A stretch of 64,000 nt of DNA from Darksidea phi (Eukaryota; Ascomycota; Dothideomycetes; Pleosporales; Lentitheciaceae): positions 62,001 through 126,000 of the forward strand of contig JASJFT010000060.1 in NCBI GenBank assembly GCA_030770425.1, written 5' to 3'. Each line of letters begins with the position of its first letter. Position 1 is the first letter of the stretch. Of this stretch, positions 1 through 10,274 are shown piece by piece. Below the pieces are notes generated by a model that was given only the letters and a program-made list of their open reading frames with translations, made no database searches and had not been told where the DNA came from. The position numbers and the translations under genes were made by a program.

Positions 1-109
1 CAAGCAACTCAAAGAGGAAAAAGAAGTAACGGTTTGCATCTCATCGTCAACACAAACGATCGGCTTTTAGCCCTTTGGCCCTTTGCCAGGTGGCGCATCG
101 CACATACTA

Positions 110-268
110 CTAGTGAGCCTTGTCTCTCATATATTGATTGGCTGCTGTCTCAGTCTGAAATTTCTGCGGACACATTTTGCAGGAAATTTTTAGATTCCGA
201 TGTCCCAATGCGTGCAGATGTTGATAAGCTGCACTCCGTGTGTAAAACTTCTTGGCGCACGTCTTGGG
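110..268 (-). pseudogene. Two orphaned C2H2 finger units beyond the frameshift
   Basis: Just past the stop of the array gene, the minus strand still encodes two finger-like units in a shifted frame. The first has TCAKKFYTRSAAYQHLHALGH; the second has CKMCPQKF followed by AANQYM and DKAH, then a double stop at about 107-112. Compared with the intact unit, the spacer after the last in-frame finger is 13 bases shorter, which explains the frame change. These were once fingers 6 and 7 of the same array, or belong to another allele length. Confidence 0.7.
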
Positions 269-270
269 CC

Positions 271-1829
271 CTAATGTCTAACGGCTATCATGTGCTCGTT
301 CGCTGCACTCTGTGTATAAAACTTCTTGGCACACGTCTTACAGGAGATATTAGGGTTTCCATGTCCAGTGGCTGCCATGTGCTCGTTTGCTGCGCTCTGT
401 GTATAAAACTTCTTAGCGCACGTCTTACAGGAGATATTAGGGTTCCCATGTCCAGTGGCTGCCATGTGCTCGTCTGCTGCGCTCTGTGTATAAAACTTCT
501 TGGCGCACGTCTTACAGGAGATATTAGGGCTCCCATGTCCAGTGGCTGTCATGCGCTGGTTTGCTGCTTGACCTGATCTGAATTTCTCATCGGAGGTTCG
601 ACACTTAAACCGTGACCAGTGCTTTTTAACCTCCATGTGTCGATTCGCTGCTTCCTCTAATCGGAATTTTTCGTCACAGGTTTGGCATCCGAATTGTAGT
701 CCGTTTCTTTTGTACTGGTCTAGACTATTACTCCGTACGTCGAGAGGCGGAGCAGTAGCACGCTCTTCTGAAAGTCCCTTTATCTCTTTCTGAAGTCCTG
801 CTGCAGCGTCAGCGCCGATGCATCACCAGGTAGAAGACAACTGCTACACTAACCAACTGTCTCTGGGATCGCTTCTTCCACGGTGTGAGTCTCGGCCATC
901 TCTGCTGCCGGTATGACCGACAGCAGCTCCTTCGCATACGCCGATGCCGTCCCCGCCGCGTATGCTTGCCACTGCTTGTTCTTGTGCGAGTCGGCGTAGT
1001 CGCAGATGCCGCGGATCACAAGACACGGGAAGCTGTTCATCAAACCTGCCGCCTCCATCTCGAAGCAGAGCACGCCGCCAAGCTCCCTTCTCAGCTTGTC
1101 CCGTGTGTGCCCGTCCCTTATAACCTGGTTACCCGACGCGATTGTCCCGTAATGCACTACTACGTTCTCTCCTTTTCCACGCTGCGGTCGCGCTTGCTGT
1201 CTATCGGCGCTGCAGTGCTCGCACGTCTGACCGCCTTCGTGGTCGTAGGCAGCCTCGAATAGAACGTCACGGCCCGTCTTTATGCGCTGGAATTTAGGGA
1301 TACGTTCAAGCTTCGAGACGTACTCCAAGAGCCTACTTCTACCTCGCAACTTGTTTGCGCGTAGTCGTGCTACTGCTGCAAGCAGTATCTGCGGCGGAGA
1401 GTTCAGCAATCCCGTCCGATCAAAGCCGCTCGGTGTTGACTTTCCAGCGTCATACTGTACCACTCCGGCGAAGGTTTGATGCGGCTGGCTGACTACCACG
1501 TCTCCGAGCCGGATGTCGACCTCTGCGCTGGGAACGCCGCCTCCGATACCAACCATTAGTCCGAACCGAATCCCCTTAAATGTCGCCCTCATCTGTGTCG
1601 TTACGGCCGTTGCCGGGTTATTACCAATCCGGCCAGCTGGTAGGCACACAATCGCAACGTTGTGACCGCCAATCGATCCCAGAGCGTACAGGTTCTCGTC
1701 GTTATCGCCGAGGTCGCGCTCAAGGTCGTCGTGTTCTTCATCCAGCATCTCCTGCGCTGCCGCCAACTCGACGGGCAGCGCGCACACCCATCCTACGGTG
1801 TAGTCTTCACGGCGGAGTTGGCGCACCAT
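271..1829 (-). CDS. PNP/UDP-phosphorylase domain fused to a C2H2 zinc-finger array (NLR-like architecture)
   Basis: Two exons: 1829-854 and 800-271, with a 53 bp intron (853-801; donor GTTAGT, branch-like GCTGAC, acceptor GCTGCAG). The join keeps frame and gives about 501 residues. Residues 10-315 form a nucleoside phosphorylase-like domain: start DYTVGWVCALPVE, Gly-rich MVGIGGGVPS, then DIRLGDVVVS and the late FEMEAAGLM segment. In fungi this domain is common at the N-terminus of STAND/NLR proteins, usually ahead of NACHT/NB-ARC and ANK, TPR or WD repeats. Here a short charged linker leads straight into about five C2H2 fingers of the form C-x2-C-x12-H-x5-H in 29-residue units. Finger 2 has lost one Cys and one His. 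No NTPase domain is seen. The array ends at a stop caused by a frameshift (see the orphan units at 110-268). Role is inferred: nucleoside-sensing or cleaving effector domain coupled to a binding array. The fusion depends on a hand-called intron; the phosphorylase exon could also end at its own stop at 849-851. Confidence 0.72.
274..536 (-). repeat. 87-bp tandem repeat encoding near-identical C2H2 fingers
   Basis: The motif GTGTATAAAACTTCTT recurs at 312, 399 and 486, an exact 87 bp period, and the intervening bases are almost identical. On the minus strand each unit encodes 29 residues with the finger CKTCAKKFYTQSAA-N/D-EHM and a final GH. The high identity between units points to recent duplication or concerted evolution, as in repeat domains of fungal allorecognition proteins. 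Confidence 0.9.
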
Positions 1830-2439
1830 TCGCAGTATTTACAAAGGGGGCAGGAGGGGAGGGGCGGTGCTGGAGAGATGCTCGTAGAGAGAGAGTGTGT
1901 GTGTGTATGTGAAGTGGTCGTGGGCTGGCAGCTCTGAGAGTCCTGGTAGCGATGTGCTGTTGCCGCTCGGCCTTGTGACCTGCGTTGCAGCTGGCTGACT
2001 GCAGGCAGCTGCCATGGGCTGAGGTGTAGTCGTCTCAGCGGGGCACAGTCGCAAGCGCGCTCTGGCGACGCCATCAATGCGAGCGGTTCGTTCATTGGCT
2101 AGGTCGTCCACACGAGGCAGCGACCGATATGTATGCTCTCGAGTGAACGTCCGATCTCTGCTCCACTATCGCCTTGCTTCCCTGCAAATCCAAGCTCCAT
2201 ATTCCCATCTTAACCTCGCAGATGTAGTCACCCCCCTTTTGCACCCCCGTGAGCTGCATTTCTGTTTTGTCTAAGCTTCAAATTGATTACGTCTTAGCTT
2301 CAAATGGTTGGGTGCTAGCAACTAAGTGGCTGCGCTTCGCTCTGGCTGACTGTTCGACTAGAACTCGAACGCCTCGAAGCTACAGTATATGTATCTCACT
2401 CGTCCCAGCAGCCACCTGTTCCGCACTAACCCCTTCGCA
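1830..2439. other. Intergenic, upstream of the PNP-zinc finger gene
   Basis: No convincing gene. The first 100 bases hold a purine-rich stretch with a short GT run near 1895-1908. It separates the minus-strand PNP gene from plus-strand gene remnants and so probably holds the PNP promoter. Confidence 0.5.
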
Positions 2440-3150
2440 GTTTGTTAGAAGACGACGTCTTCTCTAGAGGCGCAGATCTCGCGTCAGAGCTGTCACAGCA
2501 TTTCCGGATACCCAAGCATCTGCTCTCGAATGTGTATCGGCGCTCAAATGGTTACTTCAGCTTCGAAGAAATCCGTGACAAGTAAGACCAGCTTCAATCC
2601 TGCAGTAAGCAAGGTCTTTCCGAAGTTATACAGCTGTTGACCATTCCTTCCCTAAGACACGTGGTTCCGCGTCTTGCTCAAGGCTGTGTTGCGTGATGGC
2701 AGTTCGAGCTATATGTGGCACGAGATGACCTTCTGCTCTCATTGGGACACTGAGCGGTGCAGCATTCTCTGCATAGGTGTAGACCGCTCGTTCCAAAACC
2801 ACCTCCAAGGGGCCCTGTCCCGAATGTGGTCGCGATTGCCACCTTCACAACCTCACTCCTTGCATGTCCCGATTATCGAGACCATCATCGCAATGCAAGA
2901 CCTCTCAGTATGGTCCATACGAGATGTTGTGCGGAGTGTGGAGCAGGTACGTGTTGTGAAGGCATCAAAGACGTCTTTCGGACTGATGTTTAGCGTTTAC
3001 AGCATCGTTCGCATCCGACTCGTGGGCCTCGTGACTTTCTGGGTCTGCACGAAGCATCGAGGCACGCCATTCACTCGTTCAAAACGCTCAGTGTAGCTGT
3101 CGAGACACTAGGAGCTCTTCAGCAACATGTCTCTCGTGGCCCATGAGCGT
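2440..3150 (+). pseudogene. Remnant of a fungal CorA-like membrane protein gene
   Basis: Broken pieces in different frames follow the order of a common Pleosporales CorA-like family. At 2440-2583 the frame reads FRIPKHLLSNVYRRSNGYF then FEEIRDK and a stop. At 2700-2945 it reads SSYMWHEMTFCSHWDT, then CSILCIGV, then IIAMQDLSVWSIRDVVRSVEQ with a GTACGT donor-like site. At about 3035-3130 it reads LHEASRHAIHSFKTLSVAVE. The C-terminal transmembrane pair expected for the family was not found. Several frame changes and stops mean no full protein can be made. The family name rests on recalled motif order, not a search. Confidence 0.55.
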
Positions 3151-3559
3151 GGATGAGATGGGATCATGGCGAAATCGTGGGTCCTCGTACCGCCAACGCT
3201 CCTCATCCAGCGGTTAGACAGGTCACGGCTATCATAGATCCGAGTACTCCCAGGCAAAGTGCGCCGTGGGAGGCGTTGTCCGAATGACTGGGCGGATTTC
3301 TTAGGGAATCCTCGGGCGCGCGATCAGAGGGCCTAGCTTCCATGAGTTCTCCCTCCGCTGGCAAGTATTCGGTGTGCGAACAGTTGGTGACGTGGTCTCT
3401 GAGAAGGTCTAGGGGAGTGGGAGGCTCGAAGGTTCGCGATTGATTCGGGTGTACACTGGAGGGACGGGCGGCTAGGGGACGCTACAGGAAGCCATCCATA
3501 TCTAAGAGAAATTTGGCTTATCAGCTTGGTTGTCTTCTTAGTGCATGCCCTTGGGGAAT

Positions 3560-5683
3560 TACCTCGCGAAAACCTAGAGATACTGCATCCCGGAGACATG
3601 AAAGACGTATTGAAGCTCGGTTCCAGGGCGAAGATGGATATTGATAAAATTGAAGTGCGGTCTGTGCACCGGCAAACGGGTACCTGGTCATGTGGTTTGA
3701 ATCAGGCTCGAACCAATCAAGGGTGATGTCAAAGCGCGGACATGAACACTGTGGCTCAAGGGTCATGCCAGCAGGGGAAAGACCATGCTCTTGATTGGTA
3801 TCATCCGCGAACTCTCCCATCAGCCCGCCGTGCTTGCACCAGCCCTCTCATATTTTTTCTGTCAACGCAACGGCCACGCTAAGGTCCCTGATTTGGATGC
3901 TGCTTATTCAGCAACCACATCTCATCTCGCGCTTGCATACGGATTACAAGCTTTCTGGCAGGGATCTTTTTGCAAACGCGAATGCATTCATTGCTATGTC
4001 TCGTGTGTTTAGAGATATGCTGGAAGATGCTCGACCGGTGTATTTCATTGTCGATGCCCTTGACGAGTGTGGCAATGGGTTGGAGGACCTTATTAGAATC
4101 ATTTCAACATCCCTTACTCTTTCCGATAAAGTGAGGTAGCTAGTTTCTAACCGTCCGGAAGTCGATATTACCACCAAGCTCATGAATCCAGACATTTGCA
4201 GAGTAGCCGATCTGAACGCTCAAAATCTAGACCAACAAATACATCGAGTACAAGCTCTCCGCTCTGAGGGGAAGAGAGGGTTACACTAAAGAGATTTTGA
4301 CGACTGTCTCGGATCGGATTCACCAACGAGCCGAGAACGCTTTCCTTTGGGTGGCTCTCGTGTTTAAAACGCTCGACTCGGAGGATGGATGGGACGCTAT
4401 AGAGACCATTGAAAATATTCCTTCTAGTTTGTCAAAATTGTATGATCATATGATGACCAGAATTGAGGATCAAAACGAGAACAACCAGCGACGATGCAAG
4501 AATGTCCTGGTGGCTACTACTCTTGCATATCGTCCTCTCTCTCTCTCTCCGAGCTCGAGGTGCTCGCTGAATTACCATCCGGGAGCCCGCAGAAGATTGT
4601 TAGGAAATGCGGCTCCTTTCTGACAATCAACGAAGGGATGGTCTCTCGGATCCACCAATCGGCACAGGATTACCTGGGGAAGGACCTGAAGTGCCTGAAC
4701 CAGGGTCATAAGTCGAGACTTCAGGGTGGCACTCTTCAGGGCCATGCCGACATCACTAGACGCTCGATCGATGCAATGTCAAAGCGGTTGAAGAGGGACA
4801 TCTACGGCCTCCGTCACTATGGGTTTAAATCAAAGGATATAATACCTCTTGATCCGGACCCTTTAGCGGCCTGTACGATATTCTTGCGTGTTCTGGCTCG
4901 ACCATCTACGCGAGGCGATCAAGACGAACCTAGGCGATAGCAAGGACCTCTGTAACATAGGGTTGCAATTTTTGAGGGAGCATTTCCTCCACTGGCTCGA
5001 GAGCTTGAGTCTCCTAAATAAACTTTCAGAAGGGATTGTTGCCATCCGAGAACTTCTGAGCGTTCTCAACGTATGTTTGTAGCACCTGAACATTTCTACA
5101 TATACTAAGCGGTGATAGTTGTACTCAGAATCCAGTTCCGAGTTTTTTGATTTCTTAAAAGATGCAGAAAGATTCGTTCAATCATTGATCAAGCTCCGCT
5201 ACAGACGTATGGTGCCGCACTTGTGTTCTGTCTGACACAGAGCGAGATGAAGAAGTGGTTTTGGGAGAAGCAGCGGCCTCCATTTATTTGGAGCGTCAAA
5301 GGTATAAGACGCGGTTGGGATTCATTTTGCAGACCCTCGAGGGCCATAATGGTCGGGTCAACTCGGTCGCCTTCTCGCGGGACGGCACGATGCTTGCGTC
5401 AGCTTCGCACGACGGAACGGTACGGCTCTGGGACCTTGCTACGGGCACCCATAAGCAGACCCTCAAGGGCCATGAGGATTGTGTCCGCTCGGTCATCTTC
5501 TCGCGGCACGGCACTCCAGCTGTATTCGTTGACGAACAATGGATAGTTCGCGACTCGGAGCCTCTCCTTTGGCTGTCCGTCGATCATCGAGCTACAAGTA
5601 TGGCGGTATTCGAGAGTATCATTGTTCTAGGGCATAATTTGGGCGGCGTGTCGATAATCGAGATCACCGACAAAGTACGATGA
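3560..5683 (+). pseudogene. Decayed NACHT-WD40 STAND (NLR/HET-E-like) gene
   Basis: Domain order of a fungal NACHT-WD40 protein is readable across several frames. A degenerate lead-in near 3570-3640 (DTASRRHERRIEAR) is followed by a damaged P-loop near 3767-3784 (GKTMLLIGIIRELS) and a Walker B segment at about 4040-4078 (VYFIVDALDECGNG). Next come the helical NACHT-associated part (FLWVALVFKTL; LSKLYDHMMTRIEDQ), a frame change inside a CT-dinucleotide run near 4535-4550, and the continuation SELEVLAELPSG with RIHQSAQDYL. At 5327-5517 one full WD40 unit ([18 protein letters not shown], then [10 protein letters not shown]) and half of a second remain. Such proteins control vegetative incompatibility and immune-like responses in fungi. 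At least five frame changes or stops make it a pseudogene. The remaining WD repeats are lost. Confidence 0.8.
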
Positions 5684-6072
5684 ACCGCCTCCACACCCAC
5701 CACCTTTCAGGTCTTGTTCCTTTTATATACAGTTCACGATGGCAACATGGCTTAGAAATCGCAAGGAATTAGATCAGCAGCATCGATTGCGTGGACGTCA
5801 GGATATGGATGTCAGTCGGTCAGCTGCCAAGGAGGAGCAATGTGGCAACATTAGTCCATAAGTAGATTCAGGATGGGATCAAATTGCCACTGTCTTTTCC
5901 AACGGCTAGTGTGTTCCACCACTCCTCGGCCCACCCCAGCTCTCGACCCACCCTCGAAATATATGGAAAATCAGCATTTCCGAACCTCCAGCAATTTCAA
6001 AAACCACTTAATAAAATTGCTCGAGATTTGAGAATTTTGGAATCTGTGTCTATGAACCTTAGCTAGCTACTA
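5684..6072. other. Intergenic spacer
   Basis: No gene seen. It lies between the WD40 remnant and the minisatellite block. Confidence 0.4.
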
Positions 6073-6279
6073 AGCTCTATCGTAGCCAGCTACTGAGCTC
6101 GATATAGGCCAGCCGCTAAGCTCTGTATCAGCTAGCCGCTGAGCTCTGTATCAGCCAGCTACTAAGCTCTATATTAGCCAGCTCCTAAGCTCGATATAGG
6201 CCAGCCGCTAAGCTCTATATAGGCCAGCCGCTGAGCTCTATATAGGCCAGCTGCTGAGCTCGATATTAGCTAGCTACTA
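6073..6279. repeat. 23-bp minisatellite, nine units
   Basis: Nine head-to-tail 23 bp units of the type AGCTCTATATAGGCCAGCCG followed by CTA or CTG. Variation is confined to a few positions, mostly C/T or G/A. It passes without a gap into the 12-bp repeat that follows. Confidence 0.93.
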
Positions 6280-6404
6280 AGCCTCATACTAAGCCTGATA
6301 CTAAGCCTGATACTAAGCCTAATACTAAGCCTAATACTAAGCCTAATACTGTCCCTAATACTATACCTAATACTATGCCTGATACTGTGCCTGATACTAT
6401 ACCC
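6280..6404. repeat. 12-bp minisatellite
   Basis: About ten units of AGCCTGATACTA and close variants. The shared AGCC and ACTA words suggest it arose by internal deletion from the 23-bp unit next to it. Confidence 0.9.
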
Positions 6405-6433
6405 CGATTCTTCATAAGGCTGCTCTAATCAAG

Positions 6434-6573
6434 GATAGGGGCACCCTCATTAAAGATATAGGTTTTCCCTATTAAGGATTAGGTACACTTATTAAGGATA
6501 AGGATGCCATCATCAATGATAGGGGTTTGCCTCATCAAGGATCGGGGTGCACTCATCATGGATTAGGGTACGG
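6434..6573. repeat. Degenerate ~21-bp repeat
   Basis: Six or seven loose units of 20-22 bp, each starting GATAGGGG, GATTAGG, GATCGGGG or similar and ending CATCAAG, TATTAAG or similar. This is the third repeat family in a row within 500 bp. Confidence 0.65.
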
Positions 6574-7078
6574 TATCGTAGTGTCTGATAGGCTGAGTTC
6601 TTGGTATATATCCCCCATTCTCCTTTCCATATTACTCCCGAGTAGAGCACGAAGACGGAAGAGTCGGTTTGACAAAATTTGAACGCCATGTTTCGTTGTC
6701 AACCCATGTTCGTAAAAACACGAACGTTAAACTGCAAGACTTACGGAACGCCTGAAATATAAACAGGATGACTAATCCACACCACAGACCCGCATAATCA
6801 ACCAACTACCAGGTCCATGCCATTTCTGCGGCACTAGGCACTCCCAAGTCATGCAACCAAACTAAGATACCCAAAGGCCTCTCGTCAGCCATTCATTCCG
6901 GACGTCGGCCACATGGTGCTTAGCGGTACCTAAAATCTTCAGGGATGCTTGGAACACGGCCTGATTATAATGATGAAGTATTGGATGGTAGCCTTGAACG
7001 GCCGGGACCGAGCTTGGCTAGACTTTAGTCGACCGTTCAGATCAGTTTACAAGTAAGCTCACAGATTAACTCATTTGG
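6574..7078. other. Intergenic spacer
   Basis: No gene recognised between the repeats and the transposon end at 7079. Confidence 0.4.
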
Positions 7079-7210
7079 GTTGGATTTGCATAGTGGGAGT
7101 ATCCTTTGTAAGGTCCGCACGAAACACGGTAGGAGTTTGTACACAGTAGAGGTACTATACCACACCTTATACAGGATAAGAGGGCTGTAGAGCTGTATAC
7201 AGTATTGTCG
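7079..7210. mobile_element. Truncated end of the TIR element also found at 28.6 and 37.6 kb
   Basis: GGATTTGCATAGTGGGAG, then a stretch with GGTCCGCACGAAACAC and GTAGAGGTACTATA, matches the left end of the element at 28640. The match continues through a segment ending near ACAGTA at about 7205. No opposite terminus is seen nearby, so this is a one-ended fragment. It forms the 3' border of the decayed gene at 7205-8380. Confidence 0.75.
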
Positions 7211-8380
7211 ATTGTGGCAGACCTCGCATATGAGCCATTATATTGAGCCCGTCATAGTCGACAGAGCCATGGGATAATAGGCACAAAGAACACAGTGATT
7301 TCGGAGAAGGTGGTACAAGCTCTTTTAATGCGAATCTCTTTCGACTGGCGGTCAATGAAGCTAGCTTGGCTGTCGAATCGTTAAGCATAGCTTCAATATT
7401 GAGTGGAATTTGATAGTGGGCGTTGGCATGTCCGAGAAGAGAGAAGAGCGCCTGGAACATCCCCTGCTACAGGGTGGCTCACTATCTGACCACGAGTCTG
7501 GACTTTGGCTTGCAATGCTGGTAATTGCGATATTTGATTTCTCGTTAGAATCAGTGTCTGATTCCGACTCCGAATCTATCTCTAGCTCGTCGTCGGCAGG
7601 ACTTGACGGCTTATAAGCCTCAAGCATGTTCTCGTAAAAGGCGTGATTTGCGGTCTGCAGGAAGATGCGGCCACCTACCCGGACCACATTGGCTGTTGCG
7701 GTGCGTATTGAAGCGGAATGTCGTGCATATATGGGCATTCCAACGATACGAGACGGCTTGGTTACGCCGAAAAGCACCTCGGCGGCTACCTTTGAGAATA
7801 TTGGTTTGGAATTACCCTTCTCGTCAGACGCAAGAGCTTCTCTTCTGACAGAGCCCGGATCCTTCGAGACGTGTTTCGCCTGAAATCCTGAAAACCGAGA
7901 CAAGATGCCACTTTCTTTGATCACTTTGCGGGCTTCCTTTCTTGGCTTCGCGCGTCTGGAGATGAACAAAAGGGTGGGCTATGCTTTCTCTGCTGACTCG
8001 CCAGTCATATACATCGAAAAAGTGATATAATCGTCTCCCGGTACACAGCCGAAGTGTTCGTCCAGATATTTGGTGACCTTGGGTCCTAAGCTTTCCAGGT
8101 ACGTGTTTCGTGGACTTCCCGTTGCTTCCCAGCACAGCTTCCGGTCGAAGGGTCCAATTAGGCTGCCAACCATAGGCGGAGTGGCCGGAAGTGGTACACT
8201 GGTATCCTTCTGCCTTCCCGAGACCAAAAAATCGAAAAACTGAGCGATCATGACATCGGAGTCACAGTTCTTGGGATCCGAACTGCGCAATGAAGGACTG
8301 AATGCTCGTGCAAATCTGTTGGCAGAAATGAGCGCGAAAGGGTGAGAGGGCGGTAATGAAGGAAAGCATGGCAGGTTCAT
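7205..8380 (-). pseudogene. Decayed fungal-specific gene, stopped in frame and cut off by a transposon end
   Basis: From ATG at 8380 the frame runs to TAG at 7979-7981 and then continues in the same frame to 7361. Around the stop it reads YITFSMYMTGESAEKA, stop, PTLLFISRRAKPRKEARK. Later segments include VIKESGILSRFSGFQAKHVS and RVGGRIFLQTANHAF, followed by an acidic Ser/Asp-rich stretch. I recall this as a widespread filamentous-fungal family of unknown function in which a VGG-x-hydrophobic segment resembles the start of a protease-like fold; that is not certain. The 3' part runs into transposon sequence near 7205, so the C-terminus is lost. One nonsense change plus truncation make it non-functional. 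Confidence 0.65.
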
Positions 8381-8817
8381 CGACTAAGAACGCTAACGCA
8401 TTTTCACGAGCGTTGTGTTGGACTCTCGAGGGTTGGCGCGTCGCATTGGGGCGCAGTCATTCTGCAGGCCACAAGGCATCAAGGAAACCCTGTAGAACAT
8501 CTTCAGCCTGCTGTAGCAGATGTGTTTTGAAACACATAAAGGTCGTGCTTTCTCGCTCGATAGAAAAGTGGTGGATATTATTGTAGTTGCTGGTTGGAAT
8601 TGTGACATTGTGACCGAGAGGCGGTGGTTTGGGGCGCTACCGTAGCATGTAATTCGATGGCTATTCGCTACGGTTTGCATATGAGAGCCATCCAATCGAT
8701 GTGCATTACTCTGTACGAGCCACCGCAATTCAGCATAGCTACGCAGTATGCTTTCACTGGAATGGCAACGGATAGCGAGCATGATTGGCAATGCGATTAA
8801 TTCAATGTCTTGCATGC
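8381..8817. other. Intergenic or unrecognised remnant
   Basis: A 146-codon minus-strand open frame (8833-8393) is present but shows no recognisable motif, and other frames look equally protein-like. No call made. Confidence 0.3.
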
Positions 8818-8894
8818 GGTGTCCACTGGACACCGCCCCTTCGTAGCCCTCACCCGCTCCAATATCTCTGGTCGTCGCAATGACACCCTTTCTT

Positions 8895-8937
<43 letters not shown>

Positions 8938-9137
8938 ACCAAAAAAAAAAAAAAAAAAAAAAGAAAAAAAAGCAAAAAAAAAAAAAAAAAAACCCCAAAA
9001 AAACCATAAAGAAAATAACAAAAAACGGATATNNNNNNNNNNTTTTAAATAAATTTTTTTCATGGGGGGTCCACTGGAAACCGCCCCTTCGTTGCCCCCA
9101 CCCGCCCCAATATATTTTGGGGGGGTAAAAAAAAATA

Positions 9138-9175
<38 letters not shown>
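8818..9175. other. Assembly gap flanked by poly(A) and a garbled duplicate
   Basis: Ns occupy 9033-9042. Before the gap, GTCCACTGGACACCGCCCC and a CCTCACCCGCTCCAATAT stretch (8821-8870) lead into a long A-rich run (8897-9000). After the gap the same text reappears with errors (GTCCACTGGAAACCGCCCC at 9069, then CACCCGCCCCAATAT) and again leads into poly(A) to about 9175. This is most simply one locus assembled twice from poor homopolymer reads. Confidence 0.85.
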
Positions 9176-9177
<2 letters not shown>

Positions 9178-10200
9178 CCTACGAAACACCCCTAGATCGA
9201 GAGACAAAGCTCGACCTCGTTGCCAAATTATGGCAAGATCTCGCCGACGAAAAGCCTTCAGACTATTACCTCAATCCGTATTTCGACTACTATGAAACTC
9301 AATGTCATCATGCTCTGCACGAACAGGGCAAGAATATTGTAGTCCTCACCCACAAGGAGATAGCCAACATCTCCGAGCAATTAGAAGAAAGCTACAGTCG
9401 TGAAGAGATAAAAGACGATATCCGAAAACCCTTTAAGAGCAAGGCCGAAGACCGAGCAAACGAAGAAGAGATACTGGATAATCCGGTTGATCTTGCTGTA
9501 CGATTGTATCCGATGGTGAACGTTGGCGCCAATAAATCGACAGTAACGCGAGGAAGTTGCGATGGGAAGAAGGAACTGTGAAAGAGCTGTTGACATCGTA
9601 CATTGATGAGCCGCAAGTCCTCAGCAATAACGGAATCCGCTTCGAGAAGACTTTTACGGCATGTAACCTTGAGCGCATAGCCGGCATCAAGATTCGGTGG
9701 ACTAATAATTTGGCTGACCATCTACGCATGGTGGATGATGATGACAAAATAGTCGCCATCTTCCGCCACGCCACTTTCCTCGAAAGGCAAACCAGCGACC
9801 CCTAACCCACCAGCTCTCGTCCGTGAAACCCTCCGCACTCTGTCTCTCCTCTTACCTCCCACGAAAAACCCACAAAGAAATGGTTCACCTCGCTTCCCTC
9901 CCCCCCACCCATTGATCAGCAGCTTATTCGCCTCGGATCGCTCCGGCTTGATGACCGCCAGATAGGAACATACCAATTCTGGCACGACCAACTTATCATG
10001 TTGAAGTAAGCTTTCGACGAGGCAACGCCAATGAAAATGTCGCAGTAGTAGGTATGATCGACGGAATGGGTACCAGTGGTATACGCTGTGGGTTGCAGTA
10101 TTTGTGCTGTTTTCAACCATATTCTTTGGGATGATACAGAGCGTGGAGGGGGCGTTACAAGTGTGGAAGGCAGTCCATCTGATGGAGGGGTAGTCCTGGG
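9176..10200 (+). pseudogene. Decayed fungal membrane-anchored protein gene
   Basis: Opening right after the poly(A), one frame reads DRETKLDLVAKLWQDLADEK and QFDYYETQCHH-like text (the sequence has YFDYYETQCHHALHEQGK). A frame change near 9555 leads to RWEEGTVKELLTSYIDEPQV, FEKTFTACNLERIAGIKI and the diagnostic WTNNLADHLRMVDDDDKIV with IFRHATFLERQ. Further on FWHDQLIMLK is followed by stops where the family has Gln and Trp-Trp, then a C-terminal hydrophobic helix (WVAVFVLFSTIFFGMIQ) in another frame. I recall this as a very common filamentous-fungal family of unknown function with one C-terminal membrane anchor. At least two frame changes and three stops mark it as dead; its 5' end is lost in the gap. 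Confidence 0.7.
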
Positions 10201-10274
10201 GCTAGCGGAAGGCTCAAACGGTTGCGATGGCTGGCTGTCGTAAAAGGTAGTAGCTTGATAGCCTTCGGATACAT

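Noticed and set aside
34..576. Long plus-strand open frame with Cys-rich repeats
   Set aside because: It is the antisense image of the C2H2 finger repeats; the minus frame has the C-x2-C-x12-H-x5-H pattern and splices to the PNP domain.
8797..9207. Phe/Lys homopolymer-rich open frames over the poly(A)
   Set aside because: Translation of homopolymers and Ns; an assembly artefact, not a gene.
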